A DNA stretch of 5,608 nt from NCBI GenBank assembly GCA_947251855.1, contig CAMXUZ010000241.1:1-5608 (forward strand). The letters run 5' to 3'. The notes below the pieces were generated by a model, which was not told the origin of the DNA, ran no database searches, and was given only the letters and a program-made list of their open reading frames with translations. Positions within the stretch are counted from its first letter, which is position 1, and each line of letters starts with the position of its first letter. The stretch comes from an uncultured Ruaniaceae bacterium. GTDB lineage: Bacteria; Actinomycetota; Actinomycetes; Actinomycetales; Beutenbergiaceae. Position numbers and translations under genes: made by a program. This document shows, piece after piece, positions 1-5,536 of this stretch.

Positions 1-539
1 GCGGGCGTGCTTTCGTTGCCGGGTTCGTCGGCGCACGCGAGGTGGGTCCACACGCCGATGACGTCGATCGCCCCCGCCGCCATCGCGGTCTTCGCCGCGT
101 CCACCACTGCCTCGAAGTCCGGGAGCCGGACCCCACCCCGGCTCATGCCGGTATCCACTTCGAGGTGCACGCGGGCACGGCGGCCCTCGTTGCGCGCGGC
201 GTCTGCGATCATCTCCAGGGCCCACACGTCCGAGGCGGACAGGTCGATATCGGCGCCGATGCACTGCTGGAGCAACGTCGTGTGCGGGGTGAACAGCCAC
301 GCGAGGATGGGCGCGGTGATTCCCGCCTCACGCATCGCGAGCGCTTCGGAGAGTTGGGCGGTCCCCAGCCAGGTCGCGCCGCCCTCGAGGGCGGCGTTCG
401 CGACGGGGATGAGCCCGTGACCGTAGGCGTCGGCCTTGACCGCGGTCATGATCGTCGCGTTCGTGAACTCCCCGATCCGGCGCAGGTTAGCCTGGATCGC
501 GGCGAGATCAACCGTTGCTGTGGCAGTGTAGGTAGACAC
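1..539 (-). CDS. alr: Alanine racemase, N-terminal part (3' end outside window)
   Basis: Cytoplasmic PLP enzyme interconverting L- and D-alanine, which supplies D-Ala to peptidoglycan or works catabolically. The visible 179 codons cover most of the PLP-binding TIM barrel. Residues 34-42 read VKADAYGHG, with K35 as the Schiff-base lysine and Y39 beside it. Residues 125-136 read HLEVDTGMSRGG, with R134 at the position of the arginine that contacts the PLP ring oxygen. WTHLACAD near residue 164 is also typical. The start is GTG at 539, because the conserved TVDLAAIQANL begins at residue 9. An ATG four bases upstream (543) is out of frame and soon stops. No clear Shine-Dalgarno is visible, so it may be translated by coupling to the hydrolase, which ends 21 bases upstream in the same frame. 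E127 replaces the lysine that is carbamylated in Geobacillus Alr. GC is clearly higher than in the genes to the right. The catalytic tyrosine of the C-terminal domain lies outside the window. Confidence 0.95.
   Translation of the reverse strand, partial: MSTYTATATVDLAAIQANLRRIGEFTNATIMTAVKADAYGHGLIPVANAALEGGATWLGTAQLSEALAMREAGITAPILAWLFTPHTTLLQQCIGADIDLSASDVWALEMIADAARNEGRRARVHLEVDTGMSRGGVRLPDFEAVVDAAKTAMAAGAIDVIGVWTHLACADEPGNESTP
377..396. repeat. 20-base perfect palindrome inside alr
   Basis: CGCCGCCCTCGAGGGCGGCG is its own reverse complement. It codes for AALEGGA around residues 49-55 of the racemase. In a stretch above 70% GC such symmetry arises easily from codon choice, so it is listed only as a sequence fact. 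Confidence 0.5.
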
Positions 540-560
540 GCATCTAGTCTGCCAGGGTTC

Positions 561-1907
561 TCACCTGATGCGCTTGGCAATCCTCTCGCCGATCCGCAAC
601 GCGACCACGTCGCCATCGTCGTTTCTGATGTACGGAACGGTATTGGTTGGGATTTCCGCGCTGGGATCGCTGGAGAGAAGGTTCCCAGGAGCCGGGTAGA
701 GCGCCCCGATCCGCGGCGGTTCAATGACGAAGCCACCGGTATCCGTTCGCTGCTGCAGCGGTTGCAGCGTAAATCCTTCACTGTCCGCGCGCTTGGTTAG
801 TTCCACCTCTCCGTAGAAGCCGCAGTCGTATACCCCTTCCACACCGGACGGCAGCTCGGATACTTGAGCCTCTTGTGGCTCTGCTGGGCCGAGGAGATGA
901 TCCAACAGGATCCGCTCGATCGCGGTATTGAGTGGTTCCCCTTTAAGGGAATTCGTCAAGGATGCGTAGGCCATCTGCCGTTCTGGGAGCAGATAGAACC
1001 GGCTGGAGTAACCGATCGTGAGGCCGTTATGCCCGACGACGGTCTGCCCGCGGCGCTGTTCCTTCTTCCAGCCGTATGCAATGTCATGTCCAGGCACGCC
1101 GCGATTCATCAACGTGGTGAAGAAGCCGTAGTTAGGAGCCAGGTTCCACGAGTACTCGGCGTAGTTCATCAATTCACGGACGCTACTCAACACGCCACCG
1201 CCGGGGACATCCCAGCCCGGCAGTTGCCATCCCAACTGCCACCCCTCGTTGCGGGCCAGGTGCGGGGCACCATTTCGAGTGTCGTGCGGCGCCGCGACCC
1301 GGTAGGTCATAACCTCATCGGCCGTCGTGAACGTGTGGGCCATTCCCGCTGGTTCCAGGACTCGCTGGTGCAGAATTGTTGCCCAGCGCTGGTTGAGGGT
1401 CCGCTCGATCACTGCGCCGGCGACCATGAAACCTGGTCCGCTATATGAAAAGTCCGTTCCCGGCGCGAACATCAGTGGGTCATTGGCATAGTGCTGAATC
1501 GAGGCCTGGATGCTGTCGTCGGCACCATCCTTGAGTAGCTCGCGAGCGCGGCCAATCATGTATTGAGCGTCGATCCCCGAGGAGTGAGTCAGCAGGTGCC
1601 GCATCGTGATGCGGTGATCGATGCTTCCAAGGTCGCGCAGCAGCGGGGCCACCGGCGCGTTCAGATCCAGCAGCCCCTCGGTTTCGAGCTGTGCTGCGAG
1701 CACGCCAACGAAGGTTTTCGAAATCGAACCGATCTGGAAGATCGTCTCGCCCGTGACGGGTAGTGGATCAGCGATGCTCGTCATGCCGTATCCGGTGGTC
1801 AGCACTTTCGGACCAGTCCGGATCGCGATCGCTACTCCGGGTACTCGGAACTCCTGCAGGAGGGCAGGCACTTGCTCTTCAAGGGCGCTTTTCAAATTGT
1901 CAAGCAT
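561..1907 (-). CDS. Serine hydrolase of the beta-lactamase / D-aminopeptidase (S12, CubicO) family
   Basis: A 448-residue SxxK hydrolase, probably acting on peptides or amides in the cytoplasm. Visible motifs are SISK at 61-64 (nucleophile S61, base K64), YSG at 155-157 (Y155 is the catalytic tyrosine; the usual Asn of Y-x-N is Gly), and HNG at 293-295. HxG in place of KTG, and the spacing of the four residues, resemble the D-aminopeptidase DAP of Ochrobactrum (S62, K65, Y153, H287), but CubicO esterases share much of this pattern. Also typical are RHLLTHSSG (103-111) and FAPGTDFSYS (147-156). Residues from about 345 to 448 form an extra C-terminal part rich in alternating hydrophobic residues, perhaps a beta-barrel as in Pab87-type peptidases. 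There is no signal peptide or membrane segment, which argues against a secreted beta-lactamase. The start at 1907 is chosen because its ATG overlaps the permease stop (TAATG), has a GAGG ribosome site, and begins just before the conserved fold; the open frame up to 2012 is arginine-rich overlap. Substrate not proven. Confidence 0.88.
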   Translation of the reverse strand: MLDNLKSALEEQVPALLQEFRVPGVAIAIRTGPKVLTTGYGMTSIADPLPVTGETIFQIGSISKTFVGVLAAQLETEGLLDLNAPVAPLLRDLGSIDHRITMRHLLTHSSGIDAQYMIGRARELLKDGADDSIQASIQHYANDPLMFAPGTDFSYSGPGFMVAGAVIERTLNQRWATILHQRVLEPAGMAHTFTTADEVMTYRVAAPHDTRNGAPHLARNEGWQLGWQLPGWDVPGGGVLSSVRELMNYAEYSWNLAPNYGFFTTLMNRGVPGHDIAYGWKKEQRRGQTVVGHNGLTIGYSSRFYLLPERQMAYASLTNSLKGEPLNTAIERILLDHLLGPAEPQEAQVSELPSGVEGVYDCGFYGEVELTKRADSEGFTLQPLQQRTDTGGFVIEPPRIGALYPAPGNLLSSDPSAEIPTNTVPYIRNDDGDVVALRIGERIAKRIR

Positions 1908-2755
1908 TAGGACCTCGATTTCGGGTCGAGTACGTCGCGCACGAGGTCCCCGGCGAGGTTGATCGCGAGGATCATCGTCACGAACACGATGGAAGGAGGG
2001 ACGATGAGCCAAGGATCGCTGCCGATGTATTGCAGGGAATCAGAGATCATGCTCCCGAAATCCGCGTACGGCGGCCGGACCCCGAAACCCAGGAAACTCA
2101 GCGCGGCGTAAGTACCCGCGGACATGGAGAGGTTGATCGCTGCCAGCACCACGAGCGGCGAAGTCACGTTCGGGATGACGTGCGCGACCATGATGCGCAC
2201 CTCACTGCGCCCGCTCAGTCGTGCCGCGTTGACGTAGTTGCGGGCCATCACTTCTTCCGTTGCGCTGCGCACTGTCCGCGCAAACCGTGGGATGAAGACG
2301 ATTCCGATGGCAACCGCCGCGTTGATCAGACCTCGGCCAAGGATCGCGAGGACGAGGATCGCGAGGAGATATTCCGGGATAGCAAACAGGAAGTCGATGA
2401 TGCGCGAGACGATATTATCGACCCGGCCGCCCCAGAAGCCCGCAATAACCCCGAGAATCGACCCGATGATGAGGGCGAAGGTCGTGGCAAAAACAGCGGC
2501 GAGCACCGTGGGTTGGATCGCGGCGAGAATCCGCGAGAGTTGATCCCGCCCGAGCGCGTCCGTACCGAGCAGGAATTCGCTGCTCGGCAAACTCATTCGT
2601 GGCCCCACGTTCAGTTGATTCGGATCGAAGGGAGCCAGGGCGTTTCCGAAGATGGCGAGCAGTGCGAACACCACCAGGACGCCCATGGCCATGATGCCAA
2701 CGGGAGAGCGCTTTGTCCGCTTCGTCGACATTGCCGGAGCAAGTTGTTCAGTCAT
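1907..2755 (-). CDS. Peptide/nickel-family ABC transporter permease, DppC/OppC type
   Basis: A 282-residue inner-membrane subunit that pairs with the DppB-type permease to form the import channel. It shows the marks of the DppC branch: an N-terminal membrane segment at about 19-40, LGTDALGRDQLSR at 63-75, an EAA loop at about 167-196 (EEVMARNYVNAARLSG followed by HVIPN), SFLGFGVRPPYADFGSMI at 220-237, and a C-terminal GDLVRDVLDPKSR. Further membrane segments are near 82-107, 119-140, 142-157, 198-222 and 251-272, giving six as expected. Length is normal for the family. The ATG at 2755 overlaps the stop of the preceding permease as ATGA. A GGAGG at 2771-2767 lies 11 bases upstream, slightly far. 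Its stop overlaps the hydrolase start. The transported compound cannot be read from the permease; di- or oligopeptides are the default for this branch. Confidence 0.93.
   Translation of the reverse strand: MTEQLAPAMSTKRTKRSPVGIMAMGVLVVFALLAIFGNALAPFDPNQLNVGPRMSLPSSEFLLGTDALGRDQLSRILAAIQPTVLAAVFATTFALIIGSILGVIAGFWGGRVDNIVSRIIDFLFAIPEYLLAILVLAILGRGLINAAVAIGIVFIPRFARTVRSATEEVMARNYVNAARLSGRSEVRIMVAHVIPNVTSPLVVLAAINLSMSAGTYAALSFLGFGVRPPYADFGSMISDSLQYIGSDPWLIVPPSIVFVTMILAINLAGDLVRDVLDPKSRS
1913..1916 (-). promoter_or_regulatory. Ribosome binding site of the serine hydrolase
   Basis: GAGG on the minus strand, five bases before the ATG at 1907, lying inside the end of the upstream permease gene. It supports the 1907 start over the upstream ATG at 2012 and fits coupled translation through the TAATG overlap. 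Confidence 0.65.
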
Positions 2756-3699
2756 CTGCGCGCAATCCTCCGATCAAGGGCGGGAACCAGCAGGTCAACA
2801 ACGAGATTTGCGGCGATGAAAGCGCCGGCCAAAACCATCGCTTGCGCGTTGAGAAGAACGAAGTCTCGTGACCCGATCGATTGCAGAATGCCTCGGCCTA
2901 AGCCGGGAAGGCTGAAGATCTGCTCGACGATGAGGAGTCCCCCAATCAGCATGCCGAAGGTGAACCCGATGAACGTGATGATGGGGGGAAGCGCCGCTCG
3001 CAACGCGTAGCCATAGGTCACTCGCCGCTCCCGCAACCCGTTTACCCGCGCGGCGGTAACGAAAGGTTGGTTGAGTGTTTCGATCATTGAGGCACGAGTC
3101 ATCTGCATGATCAGCGGGGCGGTGGGAATCCCGACGGCGACGGCCGGCAAGATCATCGTTTGCAGGTTCCCCATCGCGCTCGCCCCGAACCGAATGTACG
3201 TCGGGGAGTACAGGTTGGTGAGATAGGTCGTGGCAAGGATGATCGCGATGGTTCCCGTAATGAATCCTGGGATGGCAAACACGAGGATCATCGGGATCCG
3301 GATACCCGCATCTATCGCAGAACCGGCGCGTTTGGCCGAGATCACTCCGAGTGGGACCCCGATGACGACCGCGACGATAACGCTGAGGATCGCGAGTTCA
3401 AACGAGACGGGCATCTGCTGCTTGAGCACTTCGATCGTGCTCAGTCCCGTAAGCGGTGAGGTGCCCAGATCCCCCTTCAATGCGGAGGTGAGCCAATCGA
3501 AGTACTGGGTAGTGATCGGCTGGTCGAGGCCGAGTTCCCGTTCGATCTGTTCGATCGTCTCTTGGGAGGCGTTAGCGCCGGCGAGCATCGAGGCTGCGCT
3601 TCCGGACACGAGCCCGCGGCCGGCGAAGAAGATCAGCGCGCTGAGCGCAAGCAGGACGACGATGGAGGCGAGAAACCGCCGAAGAATGTAACGGATCAT
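2752..3699 (-). CDS. Peptide/nickel-family ABC transporter permease, DppB/OppB type
   Basis: A 315-residue inner-membrane permease, partner of the DppC-type subunit. It begins with the typical MIRYILRRF and a membrane segment at about 8-28. The external region 56-81 contains LGLDQPITTQYFDWL and LKGDLGTS, both hallmarks of this branch. Membrane segments follow near 99-121, 134-160, 180-200, 236-260 and 283-305. The EAA loop lies at about 202-232 (RASMIETLNQPFVTAARVNG). EQIFSLPGLGRGI at 259-271 and VDLLVPALDRRI at 301-312 are family-typical. The start at 3699 is chosen because its ATG overlaps the upstream ATPase stop as ATGA, AAGGGG sits seven bases upstream, and the protein then begins like its relatives; a start at 3753 would add 18 poorly conserved residues inside the ATPase gene. 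Confidence 0.93.
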   Translation of the reverse strand: MIRYILRRFLASIVVLLALSALIFFAGRGLVSGSAASMLAGANASQETIEQIERELGLDQPITTQYFDWLTSALKGDLGTSPLTGLSTIEVLKQQMPVSFELAILSVIVAVVIGVPLGVISAKRAGSAIDAGIRIPMILVFAIPGFITGTIAIILATTYLTNLYSPTYIRFGASAMGNLQTMILPAVAVGIPTAPLIMQMTRASMIETLNQPFVTAARVNGLRERRVTYGYALRAALPPIITFIGFTFGMLIGGLLIVEQIFSLPGLGRGILQSIGSRDFVLLNAQAMVLAGAFIAANLVVDLLVPALDRRIARR

Positions 3700-4682
3700 G
3701 AAGCGACCCCTTCGGAACGTCGAGTTAGTTTCAAGCTGCCTGGGAAGAAGCAACGAATCGCGCGCCCTTCCTCGTCCGTTTCCAGTTCGGGCTGCTTCTC
3801 GTGACAGATTGCTTGGGCTACCGGGCAGCGGGAGGCGAAGCGGCAGCCGCGCGGGAGGTCGACGGCGCTAGGCGGGTCGCCGTCAAGGATGATCCGCTCG
3901 GGTCTGAAGGCGTCGTTGGGTAGGGCCGGCTCTGCGGAGCGCAATGCAACGGAATACGGATGGCGAAGGTTGTTTTCGAACTCCTCGGCTGGGGCAAGCT
4001 CAACAATCTGCCCGAGATACATGACCGCAATCCAGTCGCTCACCCCACGTACCGCCCGCAGATCGTGGGAGATGAAAATGTACGCGGCCTCAGTGCGCTC
4101 CTGTAGTTCGCGAAGGAGGTGCACAACTTGCATCTGTAGCGAGGCGTCAAGAGCGCTGACCGCTTCATCTAACAGAATGAGAGCCGGGTCGGATGCGATG
4201 GCGCGGGCGATGCACACGCGCTGCTGTTGCCCTCCGGAAAGCTTGTGGGGGTACCGGTCCATGAGCTCATGGTCGAGCTCGACCATGTCCATGAGTTCGG
4301 CCACCCGATTGCGCAACGGCTCACCGCGGAGGTCGGGGAGCGCTTCGGCGATGGCATTGAAGATCGTCTGGCGAGGGTTGAGCGCCGAAGCCGGGTCTTG
4401 AAAGACCGCCTGAACTGTACCGTCGTGCCGACCGGCAGGTTTGCCTACCCACTCGATGGTGCCGGCGTCCGCCTTGTCTAACCCGATCAGGACCCGGCCC
4501 AGGGTGGATTTACCGCACCCTGACTCACCCACAACGCCGAGAGTCTTACCGGCCGGCACCTCGATATCAATGCCATCGACCGCATGGACATAGCGTCGGG
4601 CGGCGAAAAGCCCCTCTTGCGGCAAGGGGAATCTCCGCACGATCCCGCTTGCACGAATCGCTAATGGCTTGTTTTCGCTCAC
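3696..4682 (-). CDS. Peptide/nickel-family ABC transporter ATPase, DppF/OppF type
   Basis: A 328-residue ATP-hydrolysing subunit on the cytoplasmic face of the importer. All nucleotide-binding motifs are intact: Walker A GESGCGKST (52-60), Q-loop Q95 in FQDP, signature LSGGQQQR (148-155), Walker B LILLDE (168-173) followed by AVSALDAS, where most relatives have PVSALD, and the H-loop H206. The C-terminal oligopeptide-transporter domain is present, with GCRFASRC and four cysteines at 280, 286, 293 and 311 (C-x5-C-x6-C-x17-C). That pattern matches the ligands of the [4Fe-4S] cluster described in Dpp ATPases, so a cluster here is likely but inferred. It starts with GTG at 4682, overlapping the stop of the other ATPase as GTGA. 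A near-perfect AAGGAGGT sits just upstream, making this the best ribosome site of the operon. The gene carries a 20-base palindrome at 4268-4287 in its helical-domain coding part. Confidence 0.94.
   Translation of the reverse strand: MSENKPLAIRASGIVRRFPLPQEGLFAARRYVHAVDGIDIEVPAGKTLGVVGESGCGKSTLGRVLIGLDKADAGTIEWVGKPAGRHDGTVQAVFQDPASALNPRQTIFNAIAEALPDLRGEPLRNRVAELMDMVELDHELMDRYPHKLSGGQQQRVCIARAIASDPALILLDEAVSALDASLQMQVVHLLRELQERTEAAYIFISHDLRAVRGVSDWIAVMYLGQIVELAPAEEFENNLRHPYSVALRSAEPALPNDAFRPERIILDGDPPSAVDLPRGCRFASRCPVAQAICHEKQPELETDEEGRAIRCFFPGSLKLTRRSEGVAS
3707..3712 (-). promoter_or_regulatory. Ribosome binding site of the DppB-type permease
   Basis: AAGGGG on the minus strand, seven bases before the ATG at 3699. 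It lies within the last codons of the DppF-type ATPase gene and supports the shorter 315-residue protein. Confidence 0.55.
4268..4287. repeat. 20-base perfect palindrome inside the DppF-type gene
   Basis: CATGGTCGAGCTCGACCATG equals its own reverse complement. A second palindrome, CCATGAGCTCATGG, lies at 4259-4272 and overlaps it, and the nine-base GTCCATGAG occurs at 4257-4265 and again at 4287-4295. The stretch codes for the repetitive MDMVELDHELMD (residues 131-142), so codon coincidence is a sufficient explanation. No function is claimed. Confidence 0.6.
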
Positions 4683-5470
4683 GCGACCTCCTTACCCGCG
4701 CCGAATTCCATGTGAGCGGCATCAAATAGTTGCTTGGTGTACGGGTGCGTCGCGTTCCGGCTGATCTCTTCCAAGGTGCCTTCCTCGACGATCACCCCGT
4801 GACGCATCACAACGATCCGTGAACAGAGCTCAGCAACTACGCCGATGTCGTGTGTGATGAGCAGGAGCGACATTTCCCGGCTCGCGAGCTCTTGCTGGAG
4901 CAGCTCAAGGATCTGAGCTTGGACAGTAACGTCCAGAGCTGTCGTGGGCTCATCGGCGATGAGGAATTCTGGTTGGTTGATGAGCGACATTGCGATGAGA
5001 ACCCGTTGCCGCATCCCGCCGGAGAGCTCGTGCGGAAATGACTTCCGCTTTATTTCCGGCTCCGGAATCCCCACCTCGGCTAGGGCGTCTTCAATGATGT
5101 CGATGCAGGCTGCCTTGCTGACGTTGCGGTGCGCTCGGATGACATCCCGAAGTTGGTTTCCGATCCTGATCACCGGATTGAGATTCGCCAGCGGGTCCTG
5201 GGGGATATGGGCGAGGCGGACGCTCCTCAGCGAGCGAAACTGGGAGGAGCTCTTTTTCCCCAGGTCCTCTCCCTTGAAGGAGATTTGACCGTCGACGCGG
5301 GCGGATTCGGGTAGTGAGCGAAGGATTGCCGCGGCGAGCGTGCTCTTCCCGGAGCCGGACTCCCCAACGATTCCCACTCGCTCGCCGGGAGCGATCGACA
5401 ACGTTACGTCCTTCACGGCAGGTTCTGGCGCTCCCTTGTACGTAACGCTTACGTTGGTGAGGGATACCAT
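4679..5470 (-). CDS. Peptide/nickel-family ABC transporter ATPase, DppD/OppD/NikD type, short form
   Basis: A 263-residue ATPase, partner of the DppF-type subunit. Motifs are Walker A GESGSGKST (36-44), Q-loop Q91 in IPQDP, signature LSGGMRQR (149-156), Walker B FLIADEPT (169-176) with TALD, and H-loop H207 in ITHD. IPQDPLANLNPV is typical of the DppD branch. The protein stops soon after HPYTKQLFDAAH (242-253), so it lacks the C-terminal extension with conserved cysteines that usual DppD/OppD proteins of about 320-340 residues carry. The length is closer to NikD. The TGA at the end directly overlaps the next start, so the short form is probably genuine rather than a frameshift. ATG at 5470 has GAGG at 5479-5476, five bases away. 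It is the first gene after the intercistronic hairpin. Confidence 0.94.
   Translation of the reverse strand: MVSLTNVSVTYKGAPEPAVKDVTLSIAPGERVGIVGESGSGKSTLAAAILRSLPESARVDGQISFKGEDLGKKSSSQFRSLRSVRLAHIPQDPLANLNPVIRIGNQLRDVIRAHRNVSKAACIDIIEDALAEVGIPEPEIKRKSFPHELSGGMRQRVLIAMSLINQPEFLIADEPTTALDVTVQAQILELLQQELASREMSLLLITHDIGVVAELCSRIVVMRHGVIVEEGTLEEISRNATHPYTKQLFDAAHMEFGAGKEVA
4686..4693 (-). promoter_or_regulatory. Strong ribosome binding site of the DppF-type ATPase
   Basis: AAGGAGGT on the minus strand, a full eight-base complement to the 16S anti-Shine-Dalgarno. Three bases separate it from the GTG at 4682, which is close. It decides the GTG as start, since no ATG lies in frame nearby, and probably offsets the weaker start codon. 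Confidence 0.7.
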
Positions 5471-5475
5471 CGCTT

Positions 5476-5479
5476 CCTC
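5476..5479 (-). promoter_or_regulatory. Ribosome binding site of the DppD-type ATPase
   Basis: GAGG on the minus strand, five bases before the ATG at 5470 and outside the stem-loop, so it stays accessible if the hairpin forms. Confidence 0.6.
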
Positions 5480-5494
5480 TTTCCAGATTCGTGA

Positions 5495-5526
5495 GCCCGG
5501 GGCCGAGGAAGTCCTCGACCCCGGGC
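5495..5526 (-). promoter_or_regulatory. Intercistronic stem-loop between the binding-protein gene and the transporter genes
   Basis: In the minus-strand transcript, bases 5526-5512 pair with 5509-5495 over 15 positions. Fourteen are Watson-Crick and one is a G-U pair (5518/5503), with a two-base loop that would open to four. It starts ten bases after the stop at 5537. No run of U follows, so it is not a classical intrinsic terminator. A leaky terminator of the kind seen in high-GC bacteria, or a 3'-end stabiliser keeping the binding protein more abundant than the membrane and ATPase subunits (as known for other ABC import operons), are both plausible. Confidence 0.7.
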
Positions 5527-5536
5527 GGGTGAAAGG

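Noticed and set aside
540..580. Promoter for alr at the end of the hydrolase
   Set aside because: Only a poor -10-like CAGACT is visible and no -35 element sits at a fitting distance.
42..800. Plus-strand open frame of 252 codons opposite alr and the hydrolase end
   Set aside because: It crosses two genes with intact catalytic motifs on the other strand and has no recognisable domain of its own.
561..1907. Secreted beta-lactamase for antibiotic resistance
   Set aside because: There is no signal peptide or lipobox, the third motif is HNG rather than KTG, and the gene is embedded in a peptide importer operon.
1908..2012. Longer start of the serine hydrolase at 2012
   Set aside because: The added 35 residues are arginine-rich overlap with the permease gene; the ATG at 1907 has TAATG coupling and a GAGG site.
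1763..3010. Long plus-strand open frame of 415 codons opposite the hydrolase and permease genes
   Set aside because: It is made of charged, low-complexity protein with no domain and mirrors two clearly conserved minus-strand genes; an antisense frame in GC-rich DNA explains it.
3700..3753. Longer start of the DppB-type permease at 3753
   Set aside because: The extra residues lie inside the ATPase gene, and MIRYILRRF at 3699 is the usual beginning of the family with an ATGA overlap.
5053..5066. Inverted repeat TTCCGG-CT-CCGGAA inside the DppD-type gene
   Set aside because: Short, inside coding sequence, and consistent with chance; no context suggests a binding site.
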